From Pseudomonas huaxiensis (GTDB lineage: Bacteria; Pseudomonadota; Gammaproteobacteria; Pseudomonadales; Pseudomonadaceae), in NCBI RefSeq assembly GCF_003231275.1, contig NZ_QKVL01000042.1:1-46555 (forward strand): a stretch of DNA of 46,555 nt, written 5' to 3'. The notes under the pieces were generated by a model. It made no database searches and was not told the DNA's origin. It worked only from the letters and a program-made list of their open reading frames with translations. Positions 1-8,900 of the stretch are shown piece by piece. Position 1 is the first letter of the stretch. Every line of letters starts with the position of its first letter. The position numbers and the translations under genes are program-made.

Positions 1-45
1 CAGTGAGGTTGCGACCAGCGCTTGCCATACGGCCGCTGCGCGCGG

Positions 46-80
46 TCCTTCGCAGGCTGCGCCAGCTCCTACAGGGCGAT
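46..80. repeat. Single REP-like sequence at left edge
   Basis: A GC-rich imperfect palindrome ending in CTCCTACAGG lies just downstream of the last gene of the export cluster. It resembles the arms of the REPIN elements at 5854–5928 and 46451–46520 but has no partner inside the window. Such elements normally sit between genes, which suggests (inference) that the operon ends here. Confidence 0.5.
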
Positions 81-94
81 GTCAGATAGGCTAT

Positions 95-2188
95 TCAGAA
101 CCCACCCTCCCGCAACCCAACCCCCGCCACCCACCGCCCGAAGTCCCCCAGCAAACTTCGCCGCTCCCCCTCGATCTTCAACCGCCCCCGCGTTTCCCGC
201 ACTTGCTCCAGCGGTGCATCCAGCGCCACCAGCACCTGGAACAGCGCGCTGCTCGGCACCATCTGCTCCTGCGCGGTGACTTGCACCGGGCCGCCGAAGT
301 GCGCTGACAACATGCGGTGCGCCAGTTGCCCGGCGCGGGTGCTGCCGATCGCCAGCACTCGCCCGCTAACCGGTGCGGTGTGGCCTTCGGGGTAGAAGCG
401 CACCGGGTCGCCCACGGCGATGCGGTGCACCTGGTCTTGCGCGACGTAGGCGTCGATCTGCCAGTGCCGCGGGTCGATGAGGATGCCCAGCGGCTCCTGG
501 CGGTTGACCCACTGGCCCGGCTTCCAGTCGGGGTTGAGGTCGAGCCAGGTGCCGGCGAACGGCGCCTGCAGGTTCAGCCGGGCAATTTCGGTGCGGGTGG
601 CGCGGGTTTCTTCGATTTGCACATTGAGGCGCTGGCGGGTGGCGGCGTCTTCGGCGAGGCCCGAAGGGTCGGCCAGCAGGCCGGACAGCCGCGCTTCATA
701 GCTGCGGGCATTGGCTTCGCTGCTACTCAGGCGCGAGGTGAGGTCGGGCTCGTCGAGGGTGGCCAGCACTTGCCCGGCCTCGACCGTGGCGCTGCCGTGC
801 ACCGATTGCAGCCGCGCCGGATAAGGCGCGTAGACCCGCCACTGGTGTTCGGCGCGAGCCACGCCAACGGCGTCGATCTGGCTGTGCCAGGGAATCGCCA
901 GCCCGGCCAGCCCCAACAGCAGCAGGCCGTTGAACAGCACTTTGCGCAGGCGCGGGATGCGTGCGCGTTCGCGCCACCAGTGGCCCAGTTCGCGCATCAC
1001 GGGCAGGGCGATGAACCACGACAGTTCGACCATGAACAAAATGATCCCCAGCAGTTTGAAGAAGAACAGGTACACCGCCACGGCGATGCCGAGAAACAGC
1101 ACCAGGCGGTACAGCCAGGTGACGATGGCGAAAGCCACCAGCGCACGCCGCTGGCCGGTCGGGAATGGCTCCGGCCAGGGCTCGTCGAGGCCCAGCAGGT
1201 TGCGCCGCAGGGCGACCCGGGCCAGCGCCGAGGCGCGTTCGTGCAGGTTGGGAAAGTCCAGCAGGTCGCTGAGGATGAAGTAGCCGTCGAAGCGCATGAA
1301 CGGGCTGGCGTTCAGCGCCAGCGACAACAGCCAACTGGTGGTGGCGAGGTAGAGCAGGGCGTTGCGCAGGGCGCCGGGATCACACAGCGCCCAGCCTAGG
1401 GTGGCCAGGCCCGCCAGCGACAGCTCGGTGATGATCCCCGCCGAGGCGATCGCCAGGCGCTGGCGCGAGCGTTGCAGTTTCCAGCTCTCGCCGGTGTCGG
1501 TGTAGAGCATCGGCCAGAGCACGACGAAGGCGATGCCCATGTGCCCGACCCGCAAACCGAGGCGGGTGGCGACCAGGGCGTGGCCGAGTTCGTGGAGGGT
1601 CTTGGCGACGATCAAGGCCAAGGCGAAGCTGAACAGGCCTTCGGTGGAAAACGACTCGACCACGGCATGGGTGAAGCTGTCCCACTGCTGCATCACCAGG
1701 ATGATGCCGATCACGCTGAGGACGATCACCAGCAACCCGGTCAGTGGATGGAACACCCAGCTCAGGGCGTCGGCCAGGCGTTGCAGGCCGGCTTGCGGGC
1801 GCAGCAGCGGGATGCGGAAAAACAGGTAGTGATGCAGCCACCAGCGCCAGCTCGACCAGATGCGTTCCTGGCTTTTCGCTTGCAGCCGCGCCAGTTGCGC
1901 GGGGCCGGGGCGCAGCAGTTGGTGCTGGTCGAGGAACTGGCGGAAGTCGAGGACTTGTTCGACATCGGGCTTCAATGCGGTGTCGTCGGCGATCTTCTGG
2001 CTGATCTGCCGCGGCGTGCCGCCCCAGCGCAGCAGGCATTCGAATTCCAGCCAGCCGATGCGGTAGAAGCGGTTGAGCACGGTGTCCTGGATCACCCAGG
2101 CCGGCTCGCCGCTGCTGCCGTTGGCGGCTTCGCTCAGGCGCAGGTCTTCGCGCAGCGGCGGCAGGGGCTGGTCGGCGGGTTCGAGCAT
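95..2188 (-). CDS. PqqD-like / M50 site-2-protease-like / HlyD fusion protein of the export system
   Basis: A 697-residue membrane protein with three parts. Residues about 30–95 resemble a PqqD-type peptide-binding domain. Several hydrophobic segments follow, with an HELGH zinc motif at 199–203 and a second motif, FMRFDGYF, around 298–304; together these are typical of M50 (site-2) intramembrane metalloproteases. After further membrane segments to about 435, residues 450–697 form a HlyD-type adaptor with a lipoyl-like hairpin (near 468–482) and a coiled coil (485–540). The ATG directly abuts the TAA of the preceding adaptor gene, so the two are probably translationally coupled. Both protease motifs look intact, so it may cleave or thread a substrate. 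The obvious candidate is the giant protein encoded at the head of the cluster, but that is inference. The ORF is full length. Confidence 0.85.
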   Translation of the reverse strand: MLEPADQPLPPLREDLRLSEAANGSSGEPAWVIQDTVLNRFYRIGWLEFECLLRWGGTPRQISQKIADDTALKPDVEQVLDFRQFLDQHQLLRPGPAQLARLQAKSQERIWSSWRWWLHHYLFFRIPLLRPQAGLQRLADALSWVFHPLTGLLVIVLSVIGIILVMQQWDSFTHAVVESFSTEGLFSFALALIVAKTLHELGHALVATRLGLRVGHMGIAFVVLWPMLYTDTGESWKLQRSRQRLAIASAGIITELSLAGLATLGWALCDPGALRNALLYLATTSWLLSLALNASPFMRFDGYFILSDLLDFPNLHERASALARVALRRNLLGLDEPWPEPFPTGQRRALVAFAIVTWLYRLVLFLGIAVAVYLFFFKLLGIILFMVELSWFIALPVMRELGHWWRERARIPRLRKVLFNGLLLLGLAGLAIPWHSQIDAVGVARAEHQWRVYAPYPARLQSVHGSATVEAGQVLATLDEPDLTSRLSSSEANARSYEARLSGLLADPSGLAEDAATRQRLNVQIEETRATRTEIARLNLQAPFAGTWLDLNPDWKPGQWVNRQEPLGILIDPRHWQIDAYVAQDQVHRIAVGDPVRFYPEGHTAPVSGRVLAIGSTRAGQLAHRMLSAHFGGPVQVTAQEQMVPSSALFQVLVALDAPLEQVRETRGRLKIEGERRSLLGDFGRWVAGVGLREGGF

Positions 2189-3535
2189 TTACCAGCCGCT
2201 CCAGGCACGCAACGTCGCTAGCGGACGGCGCAGCAGGTAGTAACCCAGCAGCACGTGGCCGCTGTAGAGCTTGGCCGTGCCGTGCAGGCCAAGGCGGGCG
2301 TGCTCGGGGTGTCCGTCGATGCTCGCCAGCAGGCGATAGGCAACCACGCCTTCGTCACTGGGGCGGGCCTGGTAGCTGGTTTCGAGGATCGTGCCCTTGA
2401 GCGGGCTCAGTGGGTAGGCGGTGAGGAACAGCGTCACCTCGGCGCCCGGCTCCAGGGCGATGGCGTCGGCCACCGCGAGCTGGATCTGCATGGCCGGTTG
2501 CGTCGGGTCGGCGACCTGCATGATGCGCTCGCCGGTCACCACCGGTTTGCCCAGCCAGTCGTTGGGGTCGCTGAACACCGCGACCCCGGCCCGTGGCGCC
2601 AGTACCTGGGTGCGGCGCAACTGCGCTTGCACGGCAGCGAGTTCGGCGCGGCGTTGCTGGGCACGGCCGTCGAGCAGGGTCAGTTCGCCCTTGCTTTGCG
2701 GGTTGTCGAAGGCGCGCTGGCTGGCGGCGAGCAGCTCGGCATCGGCTACTGCGACTTCTTTGCCGAGCACGTCGGCGCGGCTGCGCAAGGTAGTTTCGTC
2801 AAGGCTGAACAGCGGCGTGCCGGCTTCCACCGGCTGGTTGGGGCGGACCTGGATCTGCGCGATCACGCCGTCGATCGGCGAGCTGATGATCTGCGCCTGA
2901 CGCGAGACGATCTGCGCCGGCGCCAGTGCGGTCTGTCGTACCGGAATCAGCAGCACGCCGACCAGCACCAGCAGGCCCAGCAGCAGGCGCTTGCGGTCCA
3001 GGCGCCAGCGACCCAGGCGCTTGCGCCGGGTCAGCGCGCTCCAGCAATAGGCCCACGTGCCGGCCAGGCCGCCGATCTGCTGGCGCAGCACTTGCGGGGG
3101 CGGCTCGTCGAGCAGCAGCAGGAGCACGCCGAGGCGGCGCTCTTCGCGGTCGTGCACGGGAATGCACCAGACGCCCGCCGGCCACCATTCGCTCCAGCCG
3201 TCGCCGATGTCTTCCGGGGGCTGGGTGGTTTCGGCGGTGAGCCACGCGGGCTCGTGGCCGGGCACCTGCTCGGCGATCCAGCGGCTGGCGCGGTTCAGCC
3301 ACACCAGGTACGGCGAGTCTTCGGTGGGTCGGGCGAGGCCCGAGACGCTGAGCAGTTCCAGCGTCTTGTCATGGCAGGCGAACACCAGTGCCTGGTGAAA
3401 CGGCAGGATCGGGTAGAGGTCGTTGGCCATGCTGAACGCCAGGGCGTTCAGTGAATCAGCGGCCTGGGCCTTGTCGCGCAGGGAGTCGAGTTGCAGCAGC
3501 AGGTGCGGGTGGGGCAACGGCTCATTCATTGTCAT
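2189..3535 (-). CDS. GAF-domain–HlyD fusion adaptor
   Basis: This 448-residue protein begins with a cytosolic GAF-like region (about 20–170), followed by one membrane anchor (about 184–198, LLLGLLVLVGVLL). A periplasmic HlyD-type adaptor (about 205–448) completes it, with a lipoyl half-motif near SSPIDGVIAQIQV and a second half near VLAPRAGVAVF, flanking a coiled coil. Two in-frame ATGs, at 3535 and 3529, could serve as start; neither has a clear ribosome site, and the gene overlaps the end of the upstream adaptor by 14 or 8 bases, so coupled translation is likely. GAF domains bind small ligands or mediate signalling. Joining one to an export adaptor suggests cytosolic control of the export machine (inference). 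Confidence 0.85.
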   Translation of the reverse strand: MTMNEPLPHPHLLLQLDSLRDKAQAADSLNALAFSMANDLYPILPFHQALVFACHDKTLELLSVSGLARPTEDSPYLVWLNRASRWIAEQVPGHEPAWLTAETTQPPEDIGDGWSEWWPAGVWCIPVHDREERRLGVLLLLLDEPPPQVLRQQIGGLAGTWAYCWSALTRRKRLGRWRLDRKRLLLGLLVLVGVLLIPVRQTALAPAQIVSRQAQIISSPIDGVIAQIQVRPNQPVEAGTPLFSLDETTLRSRADVLGKEVAVADAELLAASQRAFDNPQSKGELTLLDGRAQQRRAELAAVQAQLRRTQVLAPRAGVAVFSDPNDWLGKPVVTGERIMQVADPTQPAMQIQLAVADAIALEPGAEVTLFLTAYPLSPLKGTILETSYQARPSDEGVVAYRLLASIDGHPEHARLGLHGTAKLYSGHVLLGYYLLRRPLATLRAWSGW

Positions 3536-4280
3536 GGTTGAACCGCGCGGTGCCGCTCATGCCGGCCATCAGGTCGGGGTATTTCTCGTCCAGCCGCGCT
3601 TCCAGCTCCACGGTCTGGGCCACAGCGTCGACCCGGGCGTTGATCACGCTGACCTTGGCCGGGTAGGTCTTGCCGGTTTCATGGATGGTGACTTGCAGGG
3701 GCAGCCCAGGCTTGAGGTTTTTCAACTGGCTGGAGGGCACGTTGAGACGCACTTTCAAAGCGCCGTCGCTGACCAGGTCGAACAGCGGCGTGCCGGCGCT
3801 GACGGTCTGGTAGGGTTTGACGTAGACCTTGGCGACATGCCCGGAAAACGGCGCCAGCACCTGGCAATAGCCGCTCTGCGCATCGCCCATGGCGCGGGCA
3901 CCGTCGGCCTTGAGCACTTCGGTGTTGGCCATGGACACTTCGATATCGCCGACGGCGTCGAGTTTGCGCAGTTGTTTTTTCGCTTCCAGGTTTTGCTTCG
4001 CCATCGCAAGTTCTGCGGCGGCGACTTTGCTGCGGGCCTGGGCTTCGTTGCAGTTGAAGCGGGCGAGCACGGCGGACTTGCCGACGTGCTCGCCAAAACC
4101 GGCGCTGAGTTCGCCGAGGGTGCCGTTCATCTGGCTGGAGAGGGTGGTTTCCAATTCCGCCGCCAGCAGCACGCGGACGGTGGGCGCGGCAGCAGCGGGT
4201 ATTTCGTCGGCCTGGACGCCGAGGCTGGCCAGGGCCAGCAACACGGCGAGACTGCGAGGATCAGCGACCGGCTTGGGCAT
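3522..4280 (-). CDS. Small periplasmic HlyD-type adaptor
   Basis: The start is set at ATG 4280, which has AAGGAA upstream; a longer frame reaches 4328 but lacks a ribosome site. The 252-residue product starts with MPKP and a hydrophobic stretch (LAVLLALASLGVQA) that reads as a cleavable signal peptide, so it is probably a free periplasmic protein rather than membrane anchored. The remainder has a lipoyl-like half (NGTLGELSAGFGEHV), a short coiled coil, the second half (VLAPFSGHVAKVYV) and a beta-barrel, as in membrane-fusion proteins. It overlaps the upstream TolC-like gene by 20 bases and the downstream GAF–HlyD gene. It is short for a membrane-fusion protein and is one of three HlyD-type modules in this cluster. 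Confidence 0.85.
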   Translation of the reverse strand: MPKPVADPRSLAVLLALASLGVQADEIPAAAAPTVRVLLAAELETTLSSQMNGTLGELSAGFGEHVGKSAVLARFNCNEAQARSKVAAAELAMAKQNLEAKKQLRKLDAVGDIEVSMANTEVLKADGARAMGDAQSGYCQVLAPFSGHVAKVYVKPYQTVSAGTPLFDLVSDGALKVRLNVPSSQLKNLKPGLPLQVTIHETGKTYPAKVSVINARVDAVAQTVELEARLDEKYPDLMAGMSGTARFNHDNE

Positions 4281-5796
4281 TCGGGATTCCTTGTTGGCTA
4301 ATGAGCAGGCGCTGGCGCTCCTGGTCATTGAGGGTGTTCTGGATTTCCCGGGCGAGGGTCTTGATGTCGTGTTTGTCGATTTCGCTAGGTAGCACGTCCA
4401 GGCCCACCGAGTTGTACAGCCGGCCCCAGGCTGCCTGGGCGCTGGAGAACGCGGCTTCGCGCTGGTAGCGGGCGAGCAGGTAGCGGCCTTCGGCGCGGAT
4501 CACTTCCAGCTCCGAACCGAGGGCGCCGGTTTTCGCTGCGGTGGCGTAATCCAGCAGGCTGCGGTCGACCCGCAGGCTGTCGTCGGTGAAGGCCACTTCC
4601 TGGCGCGCCAACTGGTAGCGCAGCGCGCCGACCCGCACCTGGGTGAGGATCGCCATCGACAGGGCGACGCGGCGGGCGTCGTCGGTTTCGCTCTGGGACT
4701 TGGCGGCGTTGTTGATCGACGGCAGTTGCAGCAGGCGCAACAGGTTCATCGAGACTTGCAGGCCGGTGCCCATCCAGTCGCTGTTGTAGAGGTATTTGTT
4801 GGAGTCGTACTTGTAGCCGAAATCGACGCTGACGTTCGGCCACAATTGCGCCTTGGCGATGTCCAGGTCTTTCTGGTTGACCCGCTTGCGGTACCACTCT
4901 TCCATGATTTCCGGGCGGTTCTGCAGCGACAGTTGCTCAAGCTGCGCCATGCTCTGGTGCAGTTCCGGCAACGGTGCTTCGGCGGTGTCGGCCAGGACCA
5001 TTTTCGAGCCCGGTGGCAGCGACATCAGTGCGGCCAGTTCGGCGTTGGCAAACTCCAGGTCCTGGCGGCGCACGGTCAGCAGGTAGATGGAATCGAGCAG
5101 GGCGCGCTGGTAGGCGAGGATCTCCTGACGCGGCAGCAGGCCCTTGTTTTCCGCTTCCCGGGCCGAGGTCAGGGCGCGGTGGGTGCGCATCAGCAGCTTG
5201 TCGACTTCCGGCATCAAGCGCTGGGCGCCGAGGGCGCGCCAGTAGGCGTTGCGCACGTCTTGCAGGACGTTCTGCGCGACCTTGCGGCGGCGTTCTTCGG
5301 CCATCAGGATCTGGTCGGACTTCTGCTGGGTGCGGTAATAGGCGACGCCGAAATCCAGCAGGCTCCAGCTCAGGCCCAAGCCGTAGAGTTCGCGGTAGCG
5401 TTCTTCTGAGGTGGACGGCCGCAGGCTGACCTGGCGGTCCTCGATGCCGATGGAGGTGCCGCCGGAATCGTTGTTACGTCCGGCGTAACCGGCGGAGGCC
5501 ACCAGGCGCGGCAGCATCTCGTGGCTGGAGACGTCGCGCAGGTCGGAGGCCAGCGCGCTTTCCATCAGTTTGAGGCGGTAGTCGAGGTTGTACTTCAGTG
5601 CGCGGGCGGCCGCTTCGTAGAAGGTGATCGGTGCCGTGACCGGCTCCTGTTCGCCATACATGCGGGTCTGGTCGGCGAGGATGCGCTGGCGGTTTTCTTC
5701 TTCACTGGGCGGCTTGGTTTCCAGCGAGGAGCAGGCGCTGAGCAGCAGCGCCGACGCGAGGGCGGTGACGTAAAACCGGGCTGCGGGTTTTGGCAT
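4261..5796 (-). CDS. TolC-like outer-membrane efflux lipoprotein
   Basis: Start chosen at ATG 5796 (AAAGGA upstream). The upstream in-frame extension runs through a REPIN and is rejected. The 511-residue product begins with a lipoprotein signal ending in a lipobox (LLLSAC), so the mature N-terminus should be an acylated Cys. The body has two alpha-helical outer-membrane-efflux repeats typical of TolC family channels. It would provide the outer-membrane exit duct for the export system encoded by the next three genes, all reading the same way with overlaps. A REPIN separates it from the giant substrate-like gene. Confidence 0.88.
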   Translation of the reverse strand: MPKPAARFYVTALASALLLSACSSLETKPPSEEENRQRILADQTRMYGEQEPVTAPITFYEAAARALKYNLDYRLKLMESALASDLRDVSSHEMLPRLVASAGYAGRNNDSGGTSIGIEDRQVSLRPSTSEERYRELYGLGLSWSLLDFGVAYYRTQQKSDQILMAEERRRKVAQNVLQDVRNAYWRALGAQRLMPEVDKLLMRTHRALTSAREAENKGLLPRQEILAYQRALLDSIYLLTVRRQDLEFANAELAALMSLPPGSKMVLADTAEAPLPELHQSMAQLEQLSLQNRPEIMEEWYRKRVNQKDLDIAKAQLWPNVSVDFGYKYDSNKYLYNSDWMGTGLQVSMNLLRLLQLPSINNAAKSQSETDDARRVALSMAILTQVRVGALRYQLARQEVAFTDDSLRVDRSLLDYATAAKTGALGSELEVIRAEGRYLLARYQREAAFSSAQAAWGRLYNSVGLDVLPSEIDKHDIKTLAREIQNTLNDQERQRLLISQQGIPNAQAGR

Positions 5797-5853
5797 GTTC
5801 AATCCTTTGCGATCACCAAAGACGGGTTTTTTGAGCGGGTTGGGGCAGGGACG

Positions 5854-5928
5854 GCCCTTCGCGAGCAAGCTCGCTCCTACAGGATCGGCGGCGATAAACC
5901 TGCAGGAGCGAGCTTGCTCGCGAAGGGC
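5854..5928. repeat. REPIN (inverted REP pair, type GCGAGCAAGCTCGCTCC)
   Basis: Two 30-base arms (5854–5883 and 5899–5928) are inverted copies with one mismatch, separated by 15 bases. The element lies between the stop of the giant gene (5958) and the start of the tolC-like gene (5796). Folded in the transcript it would form a strong hairpin that could protect upstream mRNA or reduce read-through into the export genes (inference). The same type occurs at the right edge of the window. Confidence 0.9.
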
Positions 5929-5957
5929 TTGAAGCCGCCCCAAAAAATACAGATTCA

Positions 5958-8900
5958 TCAGCGCCCCCCCTTGTGCTTGCGCTCGGCAGCATTACGCAAT
6001 TGCGCACTGAAGCCGCGAGCAGGGCGGGGCTGTTCAGGTTCGACGTGGGACGGGTTGTGGGTCATTTCCGTGATGTCGCTGGCAAACAGCGACGGGTCGC
6101 TCAGCAACCCGTCGGCGCTGAGTCCGGTGCGGCCTTCGCGGCCCATGATCCAGGCCATGTCCTGGTCGCTGGCGGTGCGGCTGTCGCGGACCGACTGGGA
6201 CACGAACTGGCCGGGTGTCAGGCCCAATCCTGCGCCCAGCGATTCGCTCTGCATCGCCATCACGCTGGACAGGCGCATGCGGTTGCCGTCGGTGCCCCAC
6301 TCGGCCACCTTCTGCAGTTCTTCGTCGCGCTCCACCACCGGGGTGATGAAGATCGCCGGGGTGCGGTCGAATAGCGCCGGGTTCGGCGTGCGCGGGAGCT
6401 CCTGGTACGGGAAGTTATCCACACCCGGCGCCGGGATGAACGGCGTGGCGATATCAAGGGTGATCACCAGCTCGGCCTGGTCGGTGGCGCCGGCGAGGTC
6501 CTGCACGGTGTAGGTGAACACGTCGCGCAGTACCTGGCCGAGACCGGCGGCGGCGAGCACTTCCGGGTTGTTCTGGTCGATGCTGTAGGTGTAGCTGCCG
6601 TCGGCATTGAGGATCAGGGTGCCGTAGCGGCCCTGGATCGGCTGGCCGACCACGCCGGCATTGCCGGTACCCGCCTCGGCGCCGGTACGGATTTCCGAGA
6701 CGTGCAGGCCATCGCCGCCATCGACATCGCTGTCGTTGGGCAGCACGTTGCCGCTGGTTTGCGGCGCTGGCGTCTGGTCGCTGGCGACGTTGCTGTCATC
6801 GCGGGCCACCGGGGCGTCGTTGGCACCCTGGATGATGATGGTCAGGCGGGCGTCGGCGGTGGCGCCGGCGGTGTCGCGCATGCGGTAGTTGAAGGTCTCG
6901 CGCAGGGTTTCACCCGCCGTGCGCAGCGCCTGGACCAGCGGGTTGGCATTGTCGAGGGTGTAGGTGTAGCTGCCGTCGGCATTGAGCAGCAGTTGCCCGT
7001 AACGACCGATCAGCATCTGGCCGGCCGCCGCTGACTGGCCGCTATCGTTGCTGACGCTGACCACCTGTTTGCTTTCGCCGTTGGCGACGCTGTCCACATC
7101 GGTGTCGTTGTCCAGCACGTTGCCAGTGGCATTGCTGCCCGGCGTGCCGTTGGCCACGCCACCGGCTTCGACGGCGGTGCCGCTGTCGTCGCGGGCGACC
7201 GGGGTGTCGTTGCGGCCATCGATGGTGATGTGCAGTTCGGCCTGGCTGGTGTCGTTCCAGCGGTCGGCGAGGGTGTAGCTGAACACTTCGCTGAGGGTCT
7301 GGCCGCTGACGCGCAGGGCCTGCACTTCGGCGAGGCTGTTGTCGACGGTGTAGGTCCAGCTGCCGTCGGCGTTGATCACCAGTTCGCCATAGCGTCCGCG
7401 CAGCACATTGCCGAGACTGCCGGTGGTGCCGCTTTCGTTCAGTGCGCCGGTACGGATTTCGGTGACGTGCAGCGGATCGAACTCGGGGTCGGTGTCGTTG
7501 GCCAGCACGTTGCCGCTAGGGTTGAGCCCCGGCGTGCCGTTGTTGCTGCCGCCGGCCTCGATGGCGGTGGCGCTGTCATTGACGCCGGTTGGCGCGTCGT
7601 TGACGCCGCGCACGAAGATATGGATCTGCGCCAGATCGGTGAGCCCGCCGCGGTCGGTGACCTCATAGGTGAAGTACTCGTTGAGCAGTTCCACCGGGCC
7701 GAGGCTGCGCACCAGCGGGTTGCTCGAGTCGACGATGTAGGTGTAGCTGCCGTCGGCGCCGATGATCAGTTGCCCGTAGAGGCCGTTGACCAGGGTGCCG
7801 TTGGTGTTGGTGGTGCCGCTGTTGACCTTGTCGAGCGTACCGCCGGCGGCTTCGGTGCCGAAGCGGATGCCGGTGATCTGCAGTGCATCGCCCTGGTCCA
7901 CGTCCGTGTCGTTTTCCAGCGCATTGCGGGTCGGGTTGACGCCGTTGTTGCCGCCGTTGTCGGCCACGGCGACGGTGGTGTCATCGCGGGCGACCGGGGC
8001 GTCCCAGGCGCCGTCGATGCGGATGCTCAGTTGCGCCACATCGGTGGCGCCAGCGGTGTCGCGCATGCGGTAGGTGAAGGTTTCCACCAGGCTGTCGCCG
8101 ACTTTCAGCGCCTGCACCGTGGCCAGGTCGTTGTTGAGCACGTAGCTGTAGCCGCCGTTGGCGTTGATGGTCAGGGTGCCGTACAGGCCGGCGATGCTCT
8201 GCCCGCCGCCGAGGGTGGTGAAGGTGCCGCCCGCAGCTTCGCTGCCGGTGCGGATGTCGGTGACGGTCTTGCTGTCGCTGGCATCCACGTCGCGGTCGTT
8301 GGTCAGCACGTTGCCGGTGGGGTTGACGCCGGGCGTGCCGTTGCCGGTGCCGCCGGCTTCGACGGCGACGGCGCTGTCGTCCACGGCCAGCGGGTTGTCG
8401 TTGGCGCCACGGATGACCACGGTCAGGGTCGCCGAACTGCTGGCGCCGGCCAGGTCGCGGATCTGGTAGGTGAAGACTTCCCGCAGGATTTCACCGCTGG
8501 TGCGCAGGGATTGCACCAGCGGGTTGTCGTTGTCGACCACGTAGCTGTAGGTGCCGTTGGCATCCAGGGTCAGGGTGCCGTAGAGGCCCTTGAATGGTGT
8601 GCCGACGGTTCCGATCTGGCCGCTTTGGCGCACGCCGGTGACTTGCAGTACGTCATTGCCATCGACGTCGAGATCGTTGGCCAGCACGTTGCCGCTCGGG
8701 TTGGTGCCGGCGGTGCCGTTGTTCAGGCCGCCCGCTTCGACGGCGATGGCGGTGTCGTTCTGCGCCACCGGCGTGTCGTTGCGGCCCTGGATGTTGATGG
8801 TCAGGGTGGCGCGGTCTTCGGCGCCGGCGGCGTCGATCACCGTGTAGCTGAAGTCGTCGACCAGGCTGTCGCCGTCGCGCAGGGCCTGGACCGCGGCCAT

